DNA of 6,983 nt from Actinomyces sp. Its GTDB lineage: Bacteria > Actinomycetota > Acidimicrobiia > Acidimicrobiales > Aldehydirespiratoraceae. The stretch is taken from the NCBI GenBank assembly GCA_003697065.1, contig RFFY01000287.1, positions 1 to 6,983 on the forward strand. Direction: 5' to 3'. Numbering within the stretch: the first letter of the stretch is position 1; each line of letters begins with the position of its first letter. Positions 1-5,840 of this stretch are shown here, piece by piece. A program made the translations under genes and the position numbers. The notes below the pieces were generated by a model. That model had not been told where the DNA came from. It ran no database searches and saw only the letters and a list, made by a program, of their open reading frames with translations.

Positions 1-389
1 AGAACGGCCACCGCCTCCGGTGAGGTGACGGTGGGGCGGACCCGACCGACCAGGGTGTCGGCGTCCTCGCCGAGCTCGGCGACCAGCTCGGCCACAGCCG
101 AGGGTTCGGGCTCGGACAGGACGAGCACGGGGACGTCGCCGCCCACACCGGCCTCGACCAGGGTGGCGGCCTCGTCGAGGGTGGCGACCGCCAACCAGCG
201 GGCCCCCGACGCCACGGCAGTCGTGGCCACGGGCACGACACCGTGACCGTAGGCGTCGGCTTTCACCACGGCGCACAGGGCCGCCCCGGCGGCCCGCTCG
301 GCGAGGAGTCGGGTGTTGTGGGCGATGGCGTCGAGATCGATCTCGCACCAGGCGGGTCGCGCCGCGTGACGGGGGGACAGGCGCGTCAC
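1..389 (-). CDS. alr: Alanine racemase, N-terminal part (cut by window edge)
   Basis: PLP-dependent racemase that interconverts L- and D-alanine in the cytoplasm and supplies D-Ala for the peptidoglycan stem peptide. The first 129 residues are visible; a full enzyme is about 370-390, so the rest of the PLP barrel and the C-terminal beta domain lie beyond base 1. The family signature AVVKADAYGHG is at residues 40-50, and Lys43 is the expected Schiff-base lysine. Before it stands the usual opening strand and helix, WCEIDLDAIAHN (14-25). After it come the next barrel strands, around WLAVATLDEA (65-74) and VPVLVLSEPEP (86-96). The start is GTG at 389-387. It overlaps the nnr stop as GTGA and has a good Shine-Dalgarno GGAGGG five bases upstream, so the start is well supported. 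It is the last visible gene of the acpS-nnr-alr operon; in actinobacteria tsaE/tsaB often follow. Identification is near certain from the PLP motif. Confidence 0.96.
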   Translation of the reverse strand, partial: MTRLSPRHAARPAWCEIDLDAIAHNTRLLAERAAGAALCAVVKADAYGHGVVPVATTAVASGARWLAVATLDEAATLVEAGVGGDVPVLVLSEPEPSAVAELVAELGEDADTLVGRVRPTVTSPEAVAV

Positions 390-1750
390 CGTCGCCCTCC
401 GGCGCTCGCGCCGGCGTCACGCAGGTGGGCGAGGGCGTCGGGCAGCCTGTCGACCACGTCACCGGCCACGAGCCCCTCCCGGGGGCCCAGACCGGCGGCC
501 CGCCCGTGCAGGTGGGCGCCGGCGGCGGCGGCGTCGAAGGCGTCGGCCCCCCGGGCCAGCAGGGCCGCCACCACACCGGTGAGCACATCGCCCGTGCCCG
601 CCGTGGCCAGACGTTCGTCACCACTGGTGACGACCCTCAGACGTCCGTCGGGCGCCGCCACCAGGGTCACCGGCCCCTTGCGGACCACGACCACGCCCCA
701 CCGTTCGGCGGCGGCACGGGTGGCGGCGAAGCGGTCGGCGCCGACGTCGCCGCCCAGGCGGACCCACTCGCCGTCGTGGGGGGTCACGATGGTCGGCGCC
801 CCTCGAGCGGCGGCGGCGTTCACGACCGGCGGGGTGAGGGCATCGCCGTCGACGACGAGGGGCACCGGCACCGACGCCACGAAGGCGGCCAGCTCGTCGT
901 CGTGGCCGCGTCCCAGGCCGGGCCCCACCGCCACCGCCGCCACCCGCTCGAGACCCTCCCGGGCGGCAGGCACCCAGTCGGCGGCGGGCAGGGCCAGGCC
1001 GACCGCCTCGACGGGACCCGGCGGGGCGGCCACACCGGGGCTGGCGATCTGAACGTAGCCCGCGCCCGCACGCAGGGCGGCGGCGGCGGCCAGACGCGGC
1101 GCCCCGCTCATGCCCGGCGACCCGCCCACCAGTCGCACGGCGCTGCGCCACTTGTGGGCGTCGACGGCCCGCGGCGGGATCCACCCGGCGGCATCGGGGT
1201 CCTCCACCACATGGGACCGGGCGCCGCCGACATCGAGTCCGATGTCGGCCACCTCCACCCGACCCGCCAGGATCCGGCCGGGGGTCAGGAGCAGACCGGG
1301 CTTGAGGGCGGCGAAGGTGACGGTCCGGTCGACGGCCACGGGGTCGCCGAGGCGCTCGCCGGTCGTACCGTCGACCCCGGAGGGGATGTCCACGGCCAGC
1401 ACCGGGACCCCCGCCGGGGGCCGGGGCGCCGACCAGGGCCGCGACAGGCCGGTCCCGAAGGCGGCGTCGATCACCAGGTCGGCGGCCGGGAGCTCGGGCG
1501 GAGCCTCCCGGGCGTCGAGGACCCAGCAGCGTGCGCCTTCCCGGGCGAGCACGGCCGCCGCCGCCCGTCCGTCGGCGCCGTTGTTCCCCGGCCCGGCGAC
1601 GACGACGATCCGACGCCCGTAGCAGGCCCCGAGGAGACGGCGGGCGGCACGGGCCACGGCCCAGCCCGCCCGCTCGACGAGGACCGCCACCGGTTCGGGG
1701 GCGGCGGCGTCGATGGCGGCCATCTCGGCCGGGGTCACCACGGGGATCAC
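386..1750 (-). CDS. nnr: Bifunctional NAD(P)H-hydrate epimerase / ADP-dependent dehydratase
   Basis: Repairs NAD(P)HX, the hydrated damage form of NAD(P)H. The N-terminal YjeF_N domain epimerises R- to S-NAD(P)HX and the C-terminal ribokinase-like domain dehydrates S-NAD(P)HX using ADP. The epimerase half (about 1-175) shows GPGNNGADG (53-61), AAFGTGL (96-102), VDIPSGVDGTTGE (120-132), FAALKPG (146-152) and ADIGLD (168-173). The dehydratase half (about 195-454) shows GGSPGMSGA (209-217), RAGAGYVQIA (227-236), VGPGLG (275-280), VVDGDAL (299-305), TPHDGE (323-328), RKGPVT (357-362) and the hallmark AGTGDVLTG (384-392), whose Asp388 is the expected catalytic residue. Variations from the commonest motifs are GNNGAD for GNNGGD and DGDAL for DADAL. 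At 454 residues it is shorter than the E. coli fusion (about 515) but both domains look complete. The start is GTG at 1750-1748, overlapping the acpS stop as GTGA. No clear Shine-Dalgarno precedes it, so coupling to acpS is likely. The conserved TPAEM stretch at residues 6-10 supports this start. Confidence 0.95.
   Translation of the reverse strand: MIPVVTPAEMAAIDAAAPEPVAVLVERAGWAVARAARRLLGACYGRRIVVVAGPGNNGADGRAAAAVLAREGARCWVLDAREAPPELPAADLVIDAAFGTGLSRPWSAPRPPAGVPVLAVDIPSGVDGTTGERLGDPVAVDRTVTFAALKPGLLLTPGRILAGRVEVADIGLDVGGARSHVVEDPDAAGWIPPRAVDAHKWRSAVRLVGGSPGMSGAPRLAAAAALRAGAGYVQIASPGVAAPPGPVEAVGLALPAADWVPAAREGLERVAAVAVGPGLGRGHDDELAAFVASVPVPLVVDGDALTPPVVNAAAARGAPTIVTPHDGEWVRLGGDVGADRFAATRAAAERWGVVVVRKGPVTLVAAPDGRLRVVTSGDERLATAGTGDVLTGVVAALLARGADAFDAAAAGAHLHGRAAGLGPREGLVAGDVVDRLPDALAHLRDAGASAGGRR
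395..400 (-). promoter_or_regulatory. Ribosome binding site of alr
   Basis: On the minus strand GGAGGG lies five bases before the GTG at 389-387. It sits inside the last codons of nnr. It decides the alr start, because no ATG is available nearby and the GTG overlaps the upstream stop codon. Alr can therefore be translated both by coupling and by independent initiation. Confidence 0.7.
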
Positions 1751-2217
1751 GGCGCCCGGTCCCCGTCGGGGGTCGGCGGCGCGCCGTCACCGCCTGCCAC
1801 GGCGATGACCGTGGCCTGGGCCAGGTGGTCGGTGTGGCTCAGGGTCACGAGGAAGCGGTCGACCCCGCGCTCGCGGGCCCGGCGCGCCGCCGCTCCACGC
1901 ACGAGCAGGGCCGGCTCGCCCCCGGCGCGGCGCTCGACCTCGATCTCGGCGAAGCGGGCCCCGCCCAGACCGACCCCGAGGGCCTTGAGGGCCGCCTCCT
2001 TGGCGGCGAAGCGGGCGGCCAGGCGCGGGACCGGGTCGCGGGCGGACCCGGCGTAGGCCCGTTCGCCGTCGGTGAAGACACGCTCGGCGACCCGGGGCGT
2101 GCGGGCGAGGACCCGGCGGAAGCGGTCGATGTCGACCAGGTCCGTTCCCACCCCGACGACACCCGCTCCCGCCCGGACGGGCTCCGGTCCGGGGGCGGAC
2201 TCACCGCTGCTGACCAT
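1747..2217 (-). CDS. acpS: Holo-[acyl-carrier-protein] synthase
   Basis: Transfers 4'-phosphopantetheine from CoA to the conserved serine of acyl carrier protein; a small cytoplasmic trimeric enzyme of the AcpS-type PPTase family. It has VGVGTDLVDIDRF (21-33), where Asp26 is the expected Mg2+ ligand, then VFTDGERAYA (47-56). The core motif RFAAKEAALKALG (69-81) carries the second metal ligand Glu74, and the C-terminal motif is LVTLSHTDHLAQATV (123-137). At 156 residues it exceeds the usual 120-135: about 20 residues precede the first strand and a Pro/Gly/Asp-rich tail of about 15 follows the last. The ATG at 2217-2215 is the first possible start, because an in-frame TAG lies four codons upstream (2229-2227). 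No Shine-Dalgarno is seen. A TAGGCT hexamer six bases before the ATG suggests a leaderless transcript starting at the A. An alternative GTG at residue 23 would cut into the first strand and is unlikely. It heads the operon with nnr and alr. Confidence 0.93.
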   Translation of the reverse strand: MVSSGESAPGPEPVRAGAGVVGVGTDLVDIDRFRRVLARTPRVAERVFTDGERAYAGSARDPVPRLAARFAAKEAALKALGVGLGGARFAEIEVERRAGGEPALLVRGAAARRARERGVDRFLVTLSHTDHLAQATVIAVAGGDGAPPTPDGDRAP

Positions 2218-2223
2218 GACCCG

Positions 2224-2229
2224 AGCCTA
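2224..2229 (-). promoter_or_regulatory. Candidate -10 element for a leaderless acpS transcript
   Basis: On the minus strand TAGGCT fits the actinobacterial -10 pattern TANNNT. Six bases (CGGGTC) separate it from the acpS ATG, the spacing expected if transcription starts at the A of the start codon. Leaderless mRNAs are common in actinobacteria, and this would explain the missing Shine-Dalgarno. No convincing -35 is visible 17-18 bases upstream, and one hexamer is weak evidence alone. Confidence 0.45.
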
Positions 2230-2240
2230 GAACGCCGCCG

Positions 2241-2256
2241 GGGACCGGCCCGTCCC
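2241..2256 (-). repeat. Short inverted repeat in the glmS-acpS gap
   Basis: GGGAC and GTCCC form a 5-bp perfect stem around a 6-base loop, 23 bases before the acpS ATG. It overlaps the place where a -35 element for acpS would be. It could be chance in such GC-rich DNA, or it could add to the larger hairpin beside it. Confidence 0.25.
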
Positions 2257-2259
2257 GCG

Positions 2260-2285
2260 GCCGGTCGGCCGCCGCGCCGACCGGC
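2260..2285 (-). terminator. Strong GC-rich hairpin, possible glmS terminator
   Basis: GCCGGTCGGC (2260-2269) and GCCGACCGGC (2276-2285) are a perfect 10-bp inverted repeat with a 6-base loop and nine G-C pairs. It lies 62 bases downstream of the glmS stop and 42 bases before the acpS start. No T-run follows on the minus strand, so it is not a classical intrinsic terminator. Actinobacterial terminators often lack the U-tract, so ending or weakening glmM-glmS transcription here is plausible. It is a rival reading that it is only an mRNA 3'-end stabiliser. Confidence 0.45.
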
Positions 2286-2335
2286 GTCGCCTTGCCGGCC
2301 CCACGCCACTGTCGCCGCGCGGGACACCACCTGCC

Positions 2336-2361
2336 GGCGGGTGTGGCTCAGCTCACCCGCC
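2336..2361 (-). repeat. Inverted repeat spanning the glmS stop codon
   Basis: GGCGGGTG (2336-2343) and CACCCGCC (2354-2361) form an 8-bp perfect stem with a 10-base loop that contains the glmS TGA (2350-2348). The last glmS codons lie in one arm. No T-run follows. With the hairpin at 2260-2285 it makes two stable stems behind glmS, fitting a transcript 3' end, but the coding constraint of the arm lowers its weight. Confidence 0.3.
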
Positions 2362-5300
2362 AGCGGTCGGCGAGGACGTTGATGGGCAAGGTGAGCAGGT
2401 CGGCGACGTCCTGTTCGGCCAGCAGGTCCTCGCGGAAGGTGGGCTCGGTCTCGAGAACGGCGTCGCGCAGGGCGGAGTAGCGGTTGCGGTACCCCTGCAG
2501 CACCCCCCGGGCGGCCGCCACCGAGAGACGCTCTTGGAGACGCACCTGCAGCAGGGTCAGACCGGTCGTGACCCCGTCCTTGATCTCGGGGACGATGACG
2601 ACGGTGCGGCCGTCGCTGCGGCCCCGGGCCACGAACACCCTCTTTTCGAGGGCGACCTGGTGCTTGGTGCCCCGGAGTTCGGGATTGCGGTCGGTGCGGG
2701 AGGGGATCTGGAGACTGATCCCTCCCCGGTCCACCACCACCGCCGTGGGACGCGACCCGGCCCCGTCGAGCCCCTCCACCCGGTAGCGGGTGAAGCCCAC
2801 CGTCTCGGCCACGGCCGGGTCGAGATCGGCGAGGGTACGCAGAGCCGAGTAGGAGAGGCGGTCCCGGGGGGCGCCGGCGTCGACGACAGCCCGGGCCAGG
2901 GGCACCTCGAGGAGGGTCTCGTCGGTCCGCGAGATCCCCACCGTGACCGTCTTGGCCTGGTGCTTGATGGCGTCGACAGGACGGGTGAGCTCCTCGATGG
3001 CGACGGTGAGGGCCGCCACGAGATCGTCGAGGACGACGGCGGGCGTGCCCACCTTGCCGTAGTCGATCTGGTAGGCCTCCAACGGGGTGATCCCCAGGGC
3101 GTAGCGCAGGCGCGAGGCGAGCTGGACGGCCGAGGAGGCCTCGAGGTGACCGTCGTAGGCACCCGTGCGCAAGCCGTCGAAGAAGGTGGCGGCGCAGGCC
3201 TCGAGGACCGGTCGCACCTCCTCGAGAGCCTCTTCGCCCGAGCGGAGACCCCGGGCCGCCACCGCCTCGATGGCCGCCCGCGCCTCGCGCAGGGGACGAG
3301 CCTGGGCGTCGATGGCCAGGGCCACCTCGTAGCCGAAGAGGTGGCCCGCCATGGCCGACAGGGCGAAGGCGATGCGGGGGTCGACGGGCGGCACCCCGAT
3401 GACCGCCAGGGCGGCGTCGAAGCGGGACTCCCCCTCGTCGGCGATCACGATCGGTGCCGCCTTGTGGGCCCGGAAGATGGCGACCTCCTTGGCCACGTCG
3501 TCGGCCGTCGATCCCGACAGACCGGCCGCGCACACCACGATGAGGGGCTCCGAGGACAGGTCGATGTGCTTCTTGTCCTCGGTCGAGTCGCAGGCGATCG
3601 ACTTGTAGCACAGCTCCGACAGCTTGATCCGCACCTCGCGGGCGGCGATCTTGTTCGGGCCGTTGCCGACCAGGGCCCAGTAGCGCCGAGAGGGTGCGAG
3701 TTCCCGGGCGGCCCGGGCGATCTCGGGACGGCGGGCCAGGACCGCCTCCATGGCCTCGGGGAGGCGCCGCAGTGACGCCAGCAGGCGGGCACGGTCGTCG
3801 GCACCCTCGTCGCCGCGGACCTCCTCGGCGATGGCGACGGCGAGGAGGAGCCCGGCGGCGATCTGGGCGTAGAACGCCTTCGTCGACGCCACGCTCATCT
3901 CGACATCACGCCCGTCGGAGGTGTACAGGACCCCGTCGGCGCGGTCGGTCAGATCGCTGTTGCGTCGGTTGACGATGGCGATCACCCGGGCCCCGCGGGC
4001 CCGGACGAGGTCGACGGTGCGGTTGGTGTCGGTCGTCGTCCCCGACTGGGAGATGGCGACGACCAGGGTGTCGGACATGTCGGGGCGCAGGGCGAAACCC
4101 GACAACTCGGTGGCCGGAAGGGCCTGGGCGTCGAGACGCCCGTCGGGCACCAGGGCGGTGACGGCGACGGCCAGGCTCTCGCCGGCGACGGCGGCGGTGC
4201 CCTGCCCGATGACCCGGATGCTGGTGATGGCCCCCGAACGCAGGTCGCGGCGGATCTCGTCGGGGAGGATCTCGGGACCGAGAACCACCCGGGCCCGACC
4301 CTCGCCGTCGTCGACGAGTCGACCGCGCAGGGTCTTGCGGAACGACACGGGGGCCTCGGTGATCTCCTTGAGCAGGTAGTGGGGGTGGTCACCCCGGTCG
4401 ATGTCGCGGGTGGTGATCTCGGCCCGGACCACGTCGTCGTCGGTGACGGGCAGATCGGTCCCGTCGTAGGCGCGCCGGAGGATCCCCTCGAGGGTGCCGG
4501 CCCGGTCGCCGTCGAGCTCGATGATCTGGCCCCGACTGGCGTTGGGGTTGTCGGGGTTGCCCGGCGTCTCGCCGTCCATGCGGACGTAGCGGTCGGTCTC
4601 CTCGACCACCCCGTAGGGCTCGCTGGCCACGATGTAGGCGTCCTCGGCGAGGCCGACGTAGAGGGCCTGGCCGCTCCCGCGCAGGGCGAGCTGGAGGCGG
4701 TGGGGGGCAGCGGCGGTGCAGGCCCCGATGGCGACGCTGCCCTCGAAGGTGGCGACCGTGCGGCGGAAGGCCTCCGCCGAGTCGTGCCCCTCGGCGAGAC
4801 GCCGACTCATCAGGGAGGGGATCACCTTGGCGTCGGTGGTGATCGTGGGCGGGATCGCCAGGCCCTCCTCGGCGATGAGGTCGGCGAAGTTGTCGACGTC
4901 GCCGTTGAGGACACCCACGACATAGGGGCCGTCGCCGTCGAGGAGCTCGCTGTTGAGGGGGTGAGCGTTGGGCTCGGAGATGATGCCGATCGACGCCCAG
5001 CGGGTGTGGCCGAGCACGAGGGTGCGGGCGGTGTCGTTGGCGAGGGCGGCCCGCAGGAGCTCGTCGCCGGCGATGGCGGCCCGCAGAGCCGCCGTGTTGT
5101 CGCCGAGCTCACCGATCTCGGCGGCCGTCTTGTACACGAACCCGATGGCGCCGTCGACGAGGCGCACCGAACCCGAGCGGAACGCCGGATCACCGGCGCG
5201 GCGCTCGATCTCCGCCATCACGGCCGGATCGTCGAGATCGAGGGCATGACCCTGCACCAGCAGGTGCAGACCCGCGGAGTCGCGGCCCCGGACCTCGAGG

Positions 5301-5782
5301 CGGTCGAGAGCCGACAGGGCCTGGTGCATCGACAGACCGGCCTCCAGAGCAGCCCGGGTCGGCTGCTCGCCCACGAGGCGGGTGATCACGGCGGCGGCCC
5401 GCAGACGGTCACGCTGGATGGCCCACAGGCCGTCGCGGAGGCGGACGAGCACCCGGTTGCGCTCCTCGAAGTCGGCGGTGGGCAGTCCGCCGTCGCGGTC
5501 CAGGGCGGCCTCGATCTCGTCGACGACGGCGGACAGCTCGTCGAGATGGTGGATGATGGTGGCGACGAGCTGGTGGGAGCCCACGAGCAGCTCCGCTCCC
5601 GGTACCCCGCGCAGGAGGGCGTCGACCTCCTCGAGGGTGTCGGCGATCCGGGCGAGCACCGTCGGCTCCCGGCCGCCGGCCCGGGCGCGGGCGGCGAGAT
5701 CGCTCAGGGGCGCGACGACCTCGTCGGCAGATGGCGCCGGCCGGGTGGCGGGCCGCCTGACGACGGCGATGATCCCGCACAT
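2348..5782 (-). CDS. glmS: Expanded glutamine:fructose-6-phosphate aminotransferase (GlmS-like, 1,144 aa)
   Basis: GlmS makes glucosamine-6-phosphate from fructose-6-phosphate and glutamine, the first committed step to UDP-GlcNAc. Glutaminase residues (E. coli mature numbering in brackets): Cys2 (C1), Arg165 in LEVRGRDSAG (R26), GHTRW 258-262 (R73, W74), NAHP 272-275, Asn293-Gly294 (N98-G99) and Asp317 (D123). Isomerase residues: SQSG at 578-581 with Thr583 (S347-T352), VASTKAF 631-637 (V399, S401), Lys720 and Glu723 (K485, E488), His739 (H504) and Ala943-Lys944 in AKTVTV (A602-K603). Glu723-His739 spacing equals E. coli exactly. Deviations are Gln527 and Ala530 where E. coli has C300 and S303, Leu292 for the HNG histidine, and Ile265 for H77. 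Extra sequence: about 140 helical residues (about 10-150), about 40 near 178-215, about 105 near 828-933, and a 195-residue C-terminal extension (950-1144). No signal peptide or membrane segment is seen. The ATG at 5782 is fixed by the Cys at position 2 and a strong RBS. Its neighbour glmM encodes the next pathway step. Enzyme type is clear; the roles of the additions are unknown. Confidence 0.9.
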   Translation of the reverse strand: MCGIIAVVRRPATRPAPSADEVVAPLSDLAARARAGGREPTVLARIADTLEEVDALLRGVPGAELLVGSHQLVATIIHHLDELSAVVDEIEAALDRDGGLPTADFEERNRVLVRLRDGLWAIQRDRLRAAAVITRLVGEQPTRAALEAGLSMHQALSALDRLEVRGRDSAGLHLLVQGHALDLDDPAVMAEIERRAGDPAFRSGSVRLVDGAIGFVYKTAAEIGELGDNTAALRAAIAGDELLRAALANDTARTLVLGHTRWASIGIISEPNAHPLNSELLDGDGPYVVGVLNGDVDNFADLIAEEGLAIPPTITTDAKVIPSLMSRRLAEGHDSAEAFRRTVATFEGSVAIGACTAAAPHRLQLALRGSGQALYVGLAEDAYIVASEPYGVVEETDRYVRMDGETPGNPDNPNASRGQIIELDGDRAGTLEGILRRAYDGTDLPVTDDDVVRAEITTRDIDRGDHPHYLLKEITEAPVSFRKTLRGRLVDDGEGRARVVLGPEILPDEIRRDLRSGAITSIRVIGQGTAAVAGESLAVAVTALVPDGRLDAQALPATELSGFALRPDMSDTLVVAISQSGTTTDTNRTVDLVRARGARVIAIVNRRNSDLTDRADGVLYTSDGRDVEMSVASTKAFYAQIAAGLLLAVAIAEEVRGDEGADDRARLLASLRRLPEAMEAVLARRPEIARAARELAPSRRYWALVGNGPNKIAAREVRIKLSELCYKSIACDSTEDKKHIDLSSEPLIVVCAAGLSGSTADDVAKEVAIFRAHKAAPIVIADEGESRFDAALAVIGVPPVDPRIAFALSAMAGHLFGYEVALAIDAQARPLREARAAIEAVAARGLRSGEEALEEVRPVLEACAATFFDGLRTGAYDGHLEASSAVQLASRLRYALGITPLEAYQIDYGKVGTPAVVLDDLVAALTVAIEELTRPVDAIKHQAKTVTVGISRTDETLLEVPLARAVVDAGAPRDRLSYSALRTLADLDPAVAETVGFTRYRVEGLDGAGSRPTAVVVDRGGISLQIPSRTDRNPELRGTKHQVALEKRVFVARGRSDGRTVVIVPEIKDGVTTGLTLLQVRLQERLSVAAARGVLQGYRNRYSALRDAVLETEPTFREDLLAEQDVADLLTLPINVLADRWRVS

Positions 5783-5840
5783 GTGGGGTCCTCCCGATCG
5801 TGTCGGTCGATGGGTCCCGTCGGAGCGACGGCCGCCCAGT
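5783..5840 (-). other. glmM-glmS intergenic gap
   Basis: The 58-base gap contains the glmS ribosome binding site and a small perfect hairpin, CCGTCG-GAG-CGACGG (5817-5831; 6-bp stem, 3-base loop), just behind the glmM stop. A TAAACT hexamer overlapping the glmM stop (5843-5838) resembles a -10 but has no visible -35. The gap is too short for a glmS ribozyme. Read-through from glmM into glmS is the simplest reading. Confidence 0.4.
5789..5795 (-). promoter_or_regulatory. Strong ribosome binding site of glmS
   Basis: On the minus strand GGGAGGA precedes the ATG, with seven bases between GGAGG and the ATG. It is the best Shine-Dalgarno in the window. It fixes the start so that Cys follows Met, as an N-terminal-nucleophile glutaminase needs. 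Confidence 0.8.

Noticed and set aside
425..2056. A 543-codon open frame on the plus strand opposite nnr and acpS
   Set aside because: The translation is low-complexity Gly/Arg/His/Pro with no recognisable motif. It lies antisense to two clearly identified genes. Long antisense frames are expected at this G+C content.
1845..3611. A 588-codon minus-strand frame overlapping glmS and acpS in another register
   Set aside because: It runs through both identified genes and the gap, with Arg/Gly/Pro-rich composition and no motif. It is not a glmS-acpS fusion; the real acpS frame has a stop just upstream of its ATG.
2348..5782. The giant glmS as an assembly chimera or frameshift fusion of neighbouring genes
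   Set aside because: The frame is continuous and codon use looks uniform. Canonical GlmS motifs appear in the correct order from residue 2 to residue 948, and extra blocks lie between them rather than at one junction.
5783..5840. A glmS ribozyme/riboswitch in the glmS leader
   Set aside because: Only 58 bases separate the genes, far less than the ribozyme core needs. No conserved core sequence is visible and the element is mainly known from Firmicutes.
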